Source: Corynebacterium simulans | GTDB taxonomy: Bacteria; Actinomycetota; Actinomycetes; Mycobacteriales; Mycobacteriaceae | Direction: 5' to 3' | Length of the DNA: 64,000 bases | Assembly (NCBI RefSeq): GCF_001586215.1 | Contig: NZ_CP014634.1 | Coordinates: 2,666,001 to 2,730,000, forward strand | Shown here: in pieces, positions 37,390 to 45,889 of the stretch | How the letters are laid out: each line of letters begins with the position of its first letter | Numbering within the stretch: the first letter of the stretch is position 1 | Translations under genes and position numbers: made by a program | The notes under the pieces: generated by a model | Databases searched by the model: none | Told to the model about the DNA's origin: nothing | What the model saw: only the letters and a program-made list of their open reading frames with translations

Positions 37390-38260
37390 TGACTGGCCTT
37401 TCGTTAATCATTGCCTGGTCCACGAGGCCCTCAGAGATGCCCCAGCGGCTCAAAATCTTTTCGTATTCGCCTGTTTCGATGAGGTAGTCCAGTGCCGCAG
37501 CGGCAGCAGGACCGAGCTCGGAGTCTTTCGGCACCGCCAACCCATAAGGTGCGGCGTCAAACATGTCACCGACCATGCGCATCTTGCCCTCTGAGCGGTT
37601 GACTGCCCAGGATGAGACAGGCGAGTCGGCGGACATTGCGTCCGCGCGGCCCATCAACACGGCAAGCGCCGCGTTGTCGCTGGTGTCATAGGACAGAATG
37701 CGCAGGTCGCCGCCGCAGGCATCGCGTTTCGGATTAAGGTCGTCGGTTTCCGAGACCGTGGTGCGCTGGACCGCGACGGTAAGCCCACACGGGTTTTCCG
37801 GGTCTACGTCTTTGATGCCCTCGGTGCGCTCGGCCCATTGGATGCCGGCATAGAGGTGGTCGACGAAGTCGAAGTTTTTGCGGCGTTCCTCGTTATCGGT
37901 AAATCCGGAGGCGCCGATGTCGATTTGCCCGGATTGCACCGCGGGCAGGATGAGCGAGAAATCCTGTTCGACGGGCTGGAACTCGAGCCCCAGGACGTCG
38001 GCAATAGCGTTGGTGATGTCCATCTCAACGCCGACGAGCGCACCATCGGAGTCCTTGAACTCGAAGGGAGCAAACGGCGGGTTGGTGCCCGCCGTGAGCA
38101 CGCCATCGTTGTCGTGGTACATCGCCGCGATTTCCGGAACCATCTCGATGTCAGGTGCTTGCCAGCCCTCAGGCATGGAGGATTCCTCGTTGGTGACGCA
38201 TCCCGTCGCTAGGACGGTGCAACTTAGTACCACGGCTGTGGTGGCGATTTTTCTTTTCAT
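37382..38260 (-). CDS. Amino-acid ABC transporter, substrate-binding lipoprotein
   Basis: Solute-binding protein family 3. The lipobox is VLATGC, with the lipidated Cys at residue 21, so it should be tethered on the outer face of the membrane. The ligand-binding domain has LTAGTNPPFAPFEFKDSDG and GVEMDITNAIADVLGLEF, typical of polar amino-acid binders. Length is 292 residues. It is followed by permease and ATPase genes and starts 9 bp after the DUF368 gene. The ligand cannot be named from sequence. Confidence 0.92.
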   Translation of the reverse strand: MKRKIATTAVVLSCTVLATGCVTNEESSMPEGWQAPDIEMVPEIAAMYHDNDGVLTAGTNPPFAPFEFKDSDGALVGVEMDITNAIADVLGLEFQPVEQDFSLILPAVQSGQIDIGASGFTDNEERRKNFDFVDHLYAGIQWAERTEGIKDVDPENPCGLTVAVQRTTVSETDDLNPKRDACGGDLRILSYDTSDNAALAVLMGRADAMSADSPVSSWAVNRSEGKMRMVGDMFDAAPYGLAVPKDSELGPAAAAALDYLIETGEYEKILSRWGISEGLVDQAMINERPVND

Positions 38261-38269
38261 TGGGGTGTT

Positions 38270-39106
38270 CTAACTTTGCTTTTCCGGCTCGTTGTAGGCC
38301 TTGGCCTTGCGCGCGTCGATGAAGATGAATACGGATACGATGATGCCGCCGAGCACCATCATCGCGATGATTGCCCCGCTGGATGCGTCCTGGTCCGCAC
38401 CCCACGGCCACAAAGCGCGCAGGGAGCCGAACATGAAGCCGGCCATGGCTGCCAGGGTCAGCGAGCGGTGATTATCCAATAGGTAGTTGAGCAGCTTTAC
38501 AAACGCTGCGAGGCCGCACAGGGCACCCAAGGCGAATACGGCAATGGTGCCCAGCTCGCGGTCGGAAACGGCGCCGATGACTGGCTGGTAAAGGCCCATC
38601 GTCAGCAGAATCAGCGAGCCCGAGACACCGGGGAGCACGAGCGCGCAGACCGCTACCATGGCGGCCAAGAAGACCACGATGAGTGAGGGATTGTCCACCG
38701 GCTCCGAGGTGAATCCCGTGACGAAGAAAATAAGTACGGACGCCACCACGAAGGTGACGATGGAGGAGACCTTGAAGCGCTCAGCCCGAGTCATCATGGA
38801 GATCGGCACGAAGATGGATACCGCCACCATTCCCAAAAAGAGGGCGCTTGATATCGATACTTGGCTCTCGACGAAGTTGTGCAACAGCGTCGACAGTCCA
38901 AATACGGCCGCGAACATGCCTACAGCGATGGAGGCGAGAAAGCCCCATTCCACCTTTTTGAACCGGGCAGAGATGAGAAAGTTTGCATTGTGCAGCGCGC
39001 GTTCGTAAATGCCCACGATAAGCGCGACAGTGCCACCGGAGATTCCGGGAACGAGCTCTGCCGAGCCTATGAGTGCGCCGCGAATGGCGTTGAGAATATA
39101 TTGCAT
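38270..39106 (-). CDS. DUF368 membrane protein, PopT-type polyprenyl-phosphate transporter candidate
   Basis: Polytopic membrane protein of DUF368. Members (PopT) have been reported to return undecaprenyl phosphate to the inner leaflet for envelope synthesis. The hallmark is at the start: IRGALIGSAELVPGISGGTVALIVGIYERAL. A second copy-like motif, LVLPGVSGSLILLTMGLY, lies near residue 160, as expected for an inverted-repeat transporter. Length is 278 residues, about eight helices. It opens the run with the amino-acid ABC genes, only 9 bp from the binding protein; no functional link between them is known to me. Confidence 0.85.
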   Translation of the reverse strand: MQYILNAIRGALIGSAELVPGISGGTVALIVGIYERALHNANFLISARFKKVEWGFLASIAVGMFAAVFGLSTLLHNFVESQVSISSALFLGMVAVSIFVPISMMTRAERFKVSSIVTFVVASVLIFFVTGFTSEPVDNPSLIVVFLAAMVAVCALVLPGVSGSLILLTMGLYQPVIGAVSDRELGTIAVFALGALCGLAAFVKLLNYLLDNHRSLTLAAMAGFMFGSLRALWPWGADQDASSGAIIAMMVLGGIIVSVFIFIDARKAKAYNEPEKQS

Positions 39107-39283
39107 ACTTTCGAAACTAACCTTGAATGATCGGGCTCTGGGGCGTGACGTGCCGCAACACGGCCGAGATTTTAAGCGGATCGGAGAAGTTGCCGCGCCG
39201 CCCGAGGAATAAACCTATCACAATAAATACCACTCGCGGTATATTATTCACTAGCTGTGTCACAATTCTGCGGCCCCGAACGT

Positions 39284-39321
39284 AAAAAACCCCTTGCCAG
39301 GCAAAGTTGCCAAGCGAGGGG
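39284..39321 (-). terminator. Intrinsic terminator of the tRNA gene
   Basis: On the reverse strand a GC-rich hairpin (arms around 39290-39298 and 39314-39321, with inner GGCAA/TTGCC) is followed by six T residues. It begins about 10 bp after the tRNA end. Confidence 0.85.
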
Positions 39322-39331
39322 ATGAAGGTAG

Positions 39332-39405
39332 TGCCCCTGGTGAGACTCGAACTCACACTGAATGGGTTTTGAATCCATTGCCTCTGCCAATTGGGCTACA
39401 GGGGC
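39332..39405 (-). tRNA. tRNA with CAA anticodon (tRNA-Leu by anticodon), 74 nt
   Basis: Read on the reverse strand. The acceptor stem is seven pairs (GCCCCTG with CAGGGGC), the discriminator is A, and CCA is not encoded. The D arm is GCCC-loop-GGC. The T arm is GTGAG-TTCGAGT-CTCAC. The anticodon loop TTCAAAA places CAA at 34-36, reading UUG (Leu). The closing pair of the anticodon stem is A-C; a shifted stem AATGG/CCATT would close a 9-nt loop, still centred on CAA. The variable loop is only 5 nt, unlike class II Leu tRNAs. TAAACT on the reverse strand (39427-39432) may be its -10. Confidence 0.85.
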
Positions 39406-39477
39406 GCGTCTTGTTGACTGGAAAGGAGTTTAGCGCAGCCGGGCGAGCAATTACTAATCAGGTGGGGGTAAAGGCTC

Positions 39478-39483
39478 TATGAT
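39478..39483 (+). promoter_or_regulatory. Putative leaderless -10 (TATGAT) of polA
   Basis: TATGAT ends 7 bp before the GTG at 39491. It spans the two in-frame ATG codons at 39479 and 39482, which makes those less likely starts. Confidence 0.45.
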
Positions 39484-39490
39484 GGGGCGA

Positions 39491-42148
39491 GTGACTTCTT
39501 CGACAACACACTATAAGACCACCAAACCGCGCCTTTTGCTTATCGACGGCCACTCCATGGCCTTCCGCGCTTTTTATGCGCTGCCGGCAGAAAACTTCGC
39601 CACCTCCGGCGGCCAGCACACGAATGCGGTGTATGGATTTTTGTCCATGCTCTCCAACATCATCGCCGAGGAGAAGCCGGAGTTCGTGGGCGTGGCTTTC
39701 GACGTCGGGCGCAAGACCTTCCGTACCGAGATGTTCCCGGAGTACAAGGCCCAGCGCGAGGCCGCGCCCGAGGAGTTCCGCGGCCAGGTAGAGCTCATCC
39801 GCGAGGTGCTCGGCACCCTGGGTATCACCACGCTATCCCGCGAGAACTTCGAGGCCGATGACATCGTGGCCACGCTGGCTACTCAGGCCGATAATTATGA
39901 AACCCTCATCGTTACCGGCGACCGCGACTACCTGCAGCTGGTCAACGAGGACACCACCGTGTTGTACCCCATGCGTGGTGTTTCCACCCTGCATCGCTTT
40001 ACCCCGGCCGCGGTGGAGGAGAAGTACGGTCTGACTCCGCAGCAGTATCCGGATTTCGCGGCCCTGCGCGGCGATCCTTCCGATAACCTGCCGAGCGTTC
40101 CCAAGGTGGGCGAGAAGACGGCCACCAAATGGATCCTCCAATATGGCACCCTCGAGGGGCTTATCGAGCACGCCGCGGAAATCAAGGGCGTGGCCGGTCA
40201 GAACTTCCGCGATCGCATCGAGCAGGTGCGCATGAATCGCAAACTCACGCAGATGATCACGGACATGGATTTAGGGGTCGGCCCAGACGATCTGGCTTTC
40301 CAGGGTGCAACCGTTAGCGAGGTGGCCGAGAAGTTCGACGAGCTCGAGTTCGGCACCAATCTCCGCGAGCGCGTGCTGGAGGCTATCCCGAACGATGGCG
40401 GTGGGGCGCCAGCCGTGGAGGAGGCACCGACGCAGGAGATTAAGGTCGTCGACAAGCCTTTGGCCCAGTGGTTGGAGGGCAAAGAGCACGTCGCGGTCTT
40501 TGTCACTGGTGACTCCCGCCCCGGCCAGGGTGACGCGAGCGCACTCGCGCTTGTCGACGCCGACTTTGAAGGCATGCAGGTCGAACTTGGCGAATTGAGC
40601 GCGGAGGATGACGCCGCACTTGCCGCCTGGTTTGCTTCTTCTGCGCCGAAGTATTTTCACGAGGCCAAGGCCGCTTTCCATATGCTGGCAGGCCGCGGCA
40701 TCGAGCTGCGTGGCATCGCGCACGATACCGCGATCGCTGCCTACTTGCTGCGCCCGGGCCAGCGCACCTATGACCTGCCGGATGTCTATCAACGTCACCT
40801 GAAGAAGACTCTCGCCCAGGCCAGCGACCAGCTCTCGCTGCTGGATGATTCTTCCCTAGTGGACCAGGCGGGTGCCATCATGGAGCTGGCTGTGGCGCTT
40901 AGCAAGCAGCTGCAAGAGATCGATTCCTTCGAGCTTTATACCGACTTGGAGCTGCCGCTCGTGGGCATTCTCGCGCGCATGGAGGCCACCGGTATCGCCG
41001 TGGACGTGGAGATTCTAGAAACCCAGCGCGATGCCTTCATCGAGCAGGTTGCCGAGCAGGAGCGCGCCGCCCGCGAGCTGGCTGGCGACGAGACGCTGAA
41101 CTTGAACTCGCCAAAGCAGCTGCAGACCGTGCTCTTCGAGACCTTCGAGATGCCGAAGACGAAGAAGACCAAGACGGGCTATTCCACCGCGGCCAAGGAG
41201 ATTGAGCAGCTGGCGGTCAACCACCCGCACCCGTTCCTCGATCACCTGCTTGCTCACCGCGAGTATCAGAAGATGAAGACCACCCTGGAAGGCCTCATCA
41301 AGACCGTGCAGCCGGACGGTCGCATCCACACCACCTTCAACCAGACGGTGGCTTCCACGGGCCGACTTTCCTCCACCGAGCCGAACCTGCAGAACATCCC
41401 AGTGCGCACGGAGGCAGGGCGCCAGATTCGCTCTGCGTTCATCGTGGGCACGGAGTTCGAGACCTTGATGACGGCCGATTATTCCCAGATTGAGATGCGC
41501 GTGATGGCTCACCTGTCCGAGGATCCGGGGCTTATCGAGGCCTATCGCGAGGGTGAGGATCTGCACAACTACGTCGGCTCGAAGGTCTTCGACGTGCCGG
41601 TCGATGAGGTGACCTCGGAGCTACGCCGCCGTGTCAAGGCGATGTCTTATGGTCTAGTCTATGGCCTTTCCGCGTTCGGCTTGTCCCAGCAGCTGGGCAT
41701 CCCGGCCCGCGAGGCCAAGGAGATCATGGAAAGCTATTTCGAGCGTTTCGGTGGCGTGAAACGCTACCTCGACAACGTCGTTGAGCAAGCCCGCAAGGAT
41801 GGCTACACCGCGACCGTCTTCGGGCGCCGTCGCTACCTGCCGGAGCTGAACTCTGATAATCGCCTCGCGCGTGAGAACGCCGAACGTGCAGCGCTGAACG
41901 CTCCGATTCAGGGCACGGCTGCGGACATCATCAAGGTCGCCATGATTCGCGTGGATAGGGCGCTTGAGGGAATGCGCTCCCGTGTGCTGCTGCAGGTCCA
42001 CGACGAACTTGTGGTGGAAGTCGCCCCAGGCGAGGCCGACAAGGTCCGCGAGATTCTAGAACGCGAGATGGATTCGGCCATCGAGCTCAACGTCCCGCTC
42101 GAGGTCTCCGCCGGTGCCGGTAAGGATTGGGATGCCGCAGCGCACTAA
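39491..42148 (+). CDS. polA: DNA polymerase I, probably without proofreading
   Basis: Fills gaps and removes RNA primers in replication and repair. The 5' nuclease domain begins LLLIDGHSMAFRAFYALP and has VTGDRDYLQLV and the H3TH stretch GVPGEKT-like SVPKVGEKTATKW. The polymerase domain has TADYSQIEMRVMAH (motif A), RRRVKAMSYGLVYGLSAFGL (motif B) and LLQVHDELVVE (motif C). In the middle 3'-5' exonuclease-like domain the DxE motif is replaced (VAVFVTGDS) and the second Asp is lost (EAKAAFHML), so proofreading is probably absent, as in mycobacterial PolA. Length is 885 residues from GTG 39491. Confidence 0.93.
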   Translation: MTSSTTHYKTTKPRLLLIDGHSMAFRAFYALPAENFATSGGQHTNAVYGFLSMLSNIIAEEKPEFVGVAFDVGRKTFRTEMFPEYKAQREAAPEEFRGQVELIREVLGTLGITTLSRENFEADDIVATLATQADNYETLIVTGDRDYLQLVNEDTTVLYPMRGVSTLHRFTPAAVEEKYGLTPQQYPDFAALRGDPSDNLPSVPKVGEKTATKWILQYGTLEGLIEHAAEIKGVAGQNFRDRIEQVRMNRKLTQMITDMDLGVGPDDLAFQGATVSEVAEKFDELEFGTNLRERVLEAIPNDGGGAPAVEEAPTQEIKVVDKPLAQWLEGKEHVAVFVTGDSRPGQGDASALALVDADFEGMQVELGELSAEDDAALAAWFASSAPKYFHEAKAAFHMLAGRGIELRGIAHDTAIAAYLLRPGQRTYDLPDVYQRHLKKTLAQASDQLSLLDDSSLVDQAGAIMELAVALSKQLQEIDSFELYTDLELPLVGILARMEATGIAVDVEILETQRDAFIEQVAEQERAARELAGDETLNLNSPKQLQTVLFETFEMPKTKKTKTGYSTAAKEIEQLAVNHPHPFLDHLLAHREYQKMKTTLEGLIKTVQPDGRIHTTFNQTVASTGRLSSTEPNLQNIPVRTEAGRQIRSAFIVGTEFETLMTADYSQIEMRVMAHLSEDPGLIEAYREGEDLHNYVGSKVFDVPVDEVTSELRRRVKAMSYGLVYGLSAFGLSQQLGIPAREAKEIMESYFERFGGVKRYLDNVVEQARKDGYTATVFGRRRYLPELNSDNRLARENAERAALNAPIQGTAADIIKVAMIRVDRALEGMRSRVLLQVHDELVVEVAPGEADKVREILEREMDSAIELNVPLEVSAGAGKDWDAAAH

Positions 42149-42245
42149 AGCTGGCGCACGCCTGGCAGCCCAGGGCATCGAGGACCACGGTATCCCGGCC
42201 TACGCGAAGGCGAAGCTAGAAAGGCAGTGGGCGGCGCTCGACTAG
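42132..42245 (+). CDS. Possible 37-aa protein overlapping the polA end
   Basis: An ATG at 42132 opens a 37-codon frame that overlaps the last 17 bp of polA and ends inside the 3' end of the converging RDD gene. The product begins MPQRTKAGARLAAQG and has a basic, helical character. AAGGA lies 5 bp upstream, which would allow coupling to polA translation. I do not recognise it. It may be a real small protein, a remnant of a longer gene, or chance. Confidence 0.25.
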   Translation: MPQRTKAGARLAAQGIEDHGIPAYAKAKLERQWAALD

Positions 42246-42671
42246 GCAATTAGCCAGCATGTCGAAAGGCGTTTGGCCCGCTGCCAAAACCGATATTCCC
42301 AACACGCCGAGAACTACTGCCTCCACGTGTGGCACGCCGGTCAAAGAGATGAGCGTGAGAAGAATCCAGCTATTGCGCAGCGCGGCCGACCACCAGCCGG
42401 GCTTGTCAGTGATGACGTGCAACTGCAGCGACCATTTGCCCAGCGAGGTGCGCTTGCGTGCCTCACAGATAACGCGGTAGAGGTAGAACACTCCGGCAAG
42501 GGCCGCGATGTCGTAGATGGCGGCGGCGTGGCCGGTGATGGGGGCGTCGAAAAGCGTGTTGATGGTCCACCGCACCACCATGATGATGGCGGCGGCGAGG
42601 AAGGCATCAATCCACCACGCCACGACGCGGCGGAGGGTGATGCCTAGGTGCTCTTTAGCCAAAAAATCCAT
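42216..42671 (-). CDS. RDD-family membrane protein
   Basis: RDD domain protein with three or four membrane helices. The hallmark is near the start: TLRRVVAWWIDAFLAAAI, with the Arg and Asp of the RDD motif. The middle stretch ARKRTSLGKWSLQLHVITD resembles the conserved GxTxGK region. Length is 151 residues. The role of such small RDD proteins is unknown; some are linked to ion transport. It converges with polA. Confidence 0.8.
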   Translation of the reverse strand: MDFLAKEHLGITLRRVVAWWIDAFLAAAIIMVVRWTINTLFDAPITGHAAAIYDIAALAGVFYLYRVICEARKRTSLGKWSLQLHVITDKPGWWSAALRNSWILLTLISLTGVPHVEAVVLGVLGISVLAAGQTPFDMLANCLVERRPLPF

Positions 42672-42701
42672 GCGCTATAGATTACTCATAGTCGATTGCT
42701 A

Positions 42702-43439
42702 CTAAACGGCGGTGCAGATAAAAATAATGCTGCCGGGGAAGATTTCGCCGCGCTCGCGCGACCACTGGCCCCAGGTGATGTCGAGGTCTTGTGGCCACTC
42801 CGGCTCGAGGACGTCCTCGATGAGAAAACCGCCGCGGGTTTGTAGCGCGCGCACCCAGTCGCCCAGTGTGCGGTGGAACTCCGCGTAGCTTAAGTTGCCA
42901 TCAGCGTCGTGCTCTAAGTAGGCACGGTCGAAGTAGGAGAGCTCAGCGGTGAGGTTTAACGGGTCATCGGGGAAAATCCAGCGCATCGGGTGAGTAGCGG
43001 AGATGACCAAGCGCCCGCCCGGGCGCAACACGCGGCGGACCTCCGCGAGCGCCGCGGCTAAGTCAGCAATAAAAGGGAAAGCGCCGAAAGCGGAAAAGGC
43101 GATGTCGAAGGACTCGTCGGCATAAGGCAGCACCAGGGCATCTGCCTGTACTAGCGGCAGGCCGCTCGGCGCGTGGGAGAGCATGCCGCGTGAGATATCG
43201 AAGCCGGTGGCAAAGCCCGCCTTATCCTGCAACCACGCGGTACAAGGCGCTGAACCACAGCCAATCTCGAGCACGCGCGCGGCGGCGAGGAAGGCGGCGT
43301 CGCCAAGCAGGTGTGCGTCAGCCTCGTGCAGCATCTCCGGGCACCAATAAAAGGAGGAAAGATATCTCGGATGCGCGGCATGATAGGCCGCGGCATCGTT
43401 GTCCCAAAAGGATTGGTTCGCGCGGGAGGGAGTCTGCAT
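42702..43439 (-). CDS. SAM-dependent class I methyltransferase
   Basis: Rossmann-fold methyltransferase of the type 11 group. Motif I is RVLEIGCGSAPCTAWLQ near residue 58. The acidic SAM-binding residue is in TGFDISRGML. The post-motif FDIAFSAFGAFPF and VRRVLRPGGRLVISATHPMRW follow. Length is 245 residues. AAGGA lies 9 bp upstream of the ATG. The substrate is unknown. It stands 30 bp upstream of the RDD gene on the same strand, so the two may be co-transcribed, and it diverges from rpsA. Confidence 0.85.
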   Translation of the reverse strand: MQTPSRANQSFWDNDAAAYHAAHPRYLSSFYWCPEMLHEADAHLLGDAAFLAAARVLEIGCGSAPCTAWLQDKAGFATGFDISRGMLSHAPSGLPLVQADALVLPYADESFDIAFSAFGAFPFIADLAAALAEVRRVLRPGGRLVISATHPMRWIFPDDPLNLTAELSYFDRAYLEHDADGNLSYAEFHRTLGDWVRALQTRGGFLIEDVLEPEWPQDLDITWGQWSRERGEIFPGSIIFICTAV

Positions 43440-43679
43440 GGATGAAGTCCTTTTGAAAAATTGAAGTATTTGCCGTTTTAGCTGCGCGGATGTAGTATTG
43501 CACGGGCGTGTCTATGCCGTGGGTTGACTAAGGCTTCCGTAGGAGGGCTTTATACATCGTCACGTCGGGATCGGAATCCATCCTAAACTATCGCTATTTT
43601 GCCTGTTTAGAGACGCTTTTCGAGAGACGCGTAACTGTCCATTTACGATCTCCTACATCAATTCGGAGCATTTCTACAT

Positions 43680-45140
43680 ATGCCAACTTCTAACACCCCT
43701 CAGGTTGCGATCAACGACATCGGAACCGCTGAGGACTTCCTCGCTGCCGTTGACGCCACCATCAAGTACTTCAACGATGGTGACATCGTCGAGGGTACCG
43801 TGGTCAAGGTTGACCACGACGAGGTCCTGCTCGACATCGGATACAAGACCGAAGGCGTCATCCCATCCCGCGAGCTGTCCATCAAGCACGACGTCGACCC
43901 AGATGAGGTCGTCGAGGTCGGCGATCAGATCGACGCACTCGTTCTCACCAAGGAGGACAAGGAAGGCCGTCTGATCCTGTCCAAGAAGCGCGCACAGTAC
44001 GAGCGTGCTTGGGGTGCAGTCGAGGAGCTGCACGCCAAGGAAGAGCCAGTTACCGGTACCGTTATCGAGGTTGTCAAGGGTGGCCTCATCCTGGACATCG
44101 GTCTGCGTGGCTTCCTGCCTGCTTCCCTCGTCGAGATGCGTCGCGTCCGCGACCTGGAGCCGTACATCGGTCAGGAGCTGGAAGCAAAGATCATCGAGCT
44201 GGACAAGCAGCGTAACAACGTCGTCCTGTCCCGCCGTGCATTCCTCGAGCAGACCCAGTCTGAGGTTCGCTCCGAGTTCCTGCACCAGCTGCAGAAGGGC
44301 CAGGTCCGCAAGGGCGTTGTTTCCTCCATCGTCAACTTCGGCGCATTCGTCGATCTCGGCGGTGTCGACGGCCTGGTTCACGTTTCCGAGCTGTCCTGGA
44401 AGCACATCGATCACCCATCTGAGGTTGTCACCGTCGGTGACGAGGTCACCGTTGAGGTTCTCGACGTTGATCTCGACCGCGAGCGCGTCTCCCTGTCCCT
44501 GAAGGCTACCCAGGAAGATCCGTGGCGCGTATTCGCCCGCACCCACGCTGTGGGCCAAATCGTCCCGGGCAAGGTCACCAAGCTCGTTCCGTTCGGCGCA
44601 TTCGTTCGCGTCGAAGAGGGCATCGAGGGCCTGGTTCACATCTCCGAGCTGGCTCAGCGCCACGTCGAGGTTCCGGACCAGGTTGTCACCGTTGGCCAGG
44701 AAGTTATGGTCAAGGTCATCGACATCGATCTCGAGCGTCGTCGTATCTCCCTGTCCGTTAAGCAGGCAGACGAGGACTACACCGAAGAGTTCGATCCGTC
44801 CAAGTACGGCATGGCTGACTCCTACGACGAGCAGGGCAACTACGTCTTCCCAGAGGGCTTCGACCCAGAGACCAACGAGTGGCTCGAGGGCTACGACGAG
44901 CAGCGTCAGGCTTGGGAGGCACGCTACGCAGAGTCCGAGCGTCGCTTCAACCTGCACACCGCTCAGATCGAGCGCAACCGTGCCGCAGCCGCTGAGGCTG
45001 CAGAGGCTAACGAGTCCTCCAACTACTCCTCCGAGTCCAACGATGCAGCTCCGGCATCCGAGGCTTCGGCTGAGGTTGGCGGCTCCCTGGCTTCCGACGA
45101 GCAGCTTGCTGCTCTGCGCGACAAGCTCGCTGGCAACTAA
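43680..45140 (+). CDS. rpsA: Ribosomal protein S1
   Basis: Helps the 30S subunit bind mRNA. Four S1 domains are visible: about residues 36-105 (GDIVEGTVVKVDHDEVLLDIGYK), 120-190 (VTGTVIEVVKGGLILDIGLRG), 205-277 (GVVSSIVNFGAFVDLGGVDG) and 290-362 (GKVTKLVPFGAFVRVEEGIEG). The C-terminal 120 residues are acidic and Ser/Ala-rich. Length is 486 residues, usual for actinobacteria. A long leader of about 115 nt is implied if TATACA at 43551 is the -10, leaving room for autoregulation. GGAG lies 12 bp before the ATG. Confidence 0.96.
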   Translation: MPTSNTPQVAINDIGTAEDFLAAVDATIKYFNDGDIVEGTVVKVDHDEVLLDIGYKTEGVIPSRELSIKHDVDPDEVVEVGDQIDALVLTKEDKEGRLILSKKRAQYERAWGAVEELHAKEEPVTGTVIEVVKGGLILDIGLRGFLPASLVEMRRVRDLEPYIGQELEAKIIELDKQRNNVVLSRRAFLEQTQSEVRSEFLHQLQKGQVRKGVVSSIVNFGAFVDLGGVDGLVHVSELSWKHIDHPSEVVTVGDEVTVEVLDVDLDRERVSLSLKATQEDPWRVFARTHAVGQIVPGKVTKLVPFGAFVRVEEGIEGLVHISELAQRHVEVPDQVVTVGQEVMVKVIDIDLERRRISLSVKQADEDYTEEFDPSKYGMADSYDEQGNYVFPEGFDPETNEWLEGYDEQRQAWEARYAESERRFNLHTAQIERNRAAAAEAAEANESSNYSSESNDAAPASEASAEVGGSLASDEQLAALRDKLAGN

Positions 45141-45155
45141 TCCCAGCTAGCTCAT

Positions 45156-45202
45156 AAAGGCCGCATCCTCCGTTTGCTTCCAAGCGCGGGGTGCGGCCTT
45201 TT
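45156..45202 (+). terminator. Intrinsic terminator of rpsA
   Basis: The arms AAAGGCCGCA (45156-45165) and TGCGGCCTTT (45192-45201) pair, and T residues follow. The -10 of coaE begins only 4 bp later. Confidence 0.85.
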
Positions 45203-45206
45203 CGCG

Positions 45207-45212
45207 TACCCT
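45207..45212 (+). promoter_or_regulatory. Putative leaderless -10 (TACCCT) of coaE
   Basis: TACCCT ends 8 bp before the ATG at 45221. No ribosome-binding site is present. Confidence 0.4.
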
Positions 45213-45220
45213 GGCCAACT

Positions 45221-45820
45221 ATGAAACTGATTGGTTTAACCGGTGGCATAGGAAGCGGCAAGTCCACCGTGGCCGAGCTTTTGGCAGAACGCGGCTGGAA
45301 CGTGGTGGACGCAGATCAGATTGCGCGTGACATCGTCGAGCCGGGCCAGCCCGCCCTAGCGGAGCTGGCAGAATCTTTCGGTTCCGACATCCTCCAGGCG
45401 GATGGCAGCTTGAATCGAGGCTTGTTGGCTAAGCGCGCGTTTGGCGACGCCGCCTCTACCGCGCGCCTCAACGAAATCACCCACCCGCGCATTGCGGCTG
45501 AGACCGAATCCCGTTTCGCGCAGGCCCGCAAACGCGGTGAAGCTTTTACCGTCTATGACATGCCTTTGTTGGTGGATAAAGGCCTGCACCGCGACATGGA
45601 CTATACGGTCGTGGTCGACGTCGCTGTTAAGGAGCGCGTGCGCCGCCTCGTCGAGTTCCGGGGCTTGGACGAGGATGACGCGCGGCGTCGGATAGCGGCA
45701 CAGATCCCGGATGAGGAGCGCCTGGCCGCAGCGGATTTCGTCATCGACAACAACGGTGCGCGCGAGGATTTGGTGCCGCAAGTAGAGCGACTGGTGGCGG
45801 CCCTCGACGCGAAAATTTAA
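45221..45820 (+). CDS. coaE: Dephospho-CoA kinase
   Basis: Last step of coenzyme A synthesis, phosphorylating the ribose 3' hydroxyl. Walker A is GLTGGIGSGKST at the N-terminus. DADQIARDIVEPG and a later FTVYDMPLLVDKG are typical substrate-site segments. Length is 199 residues. The ATG at 45221 begins MKLIGLTGG, the normal family N-terminus; an upstream in-frame ATG at 45191 lies in the rpsA terminator and is rejected. Confidence 0.94.
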   Translation: MKLIGLTGGIGSGKSTVAELLAERGWNVVDADQIARDIVEPGQPALAELAESFGSDILQADGSLNRGLLAKRAFGDAASTARLNEITHPRIAAETESRFAQARKRGEAFTVYDMPLLVDKGLHRDMDYTVVVDVAVKERVRRLVEFRGLDEDDARRRIAAQIPDEERLAAADFVIDNNGAREDLVPQVERLVAALDAKI

Positions 45821-45889
45821 ATTTTGTAGCGATGAATGTTAACGCTGCGCTTTAGCTACGTTCACTTTCCTTTCCTATTGTCCCAATCT

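Noticed and set aside
39332..39405. tRNA on the forward strand with anticodon TTG (Gln)
   Set aside because: The forward strand gives a better-looking anticodon stem with a G-U pair, but the T-arm sequence TTCGAGT and the terminator both fit the reverse strand.
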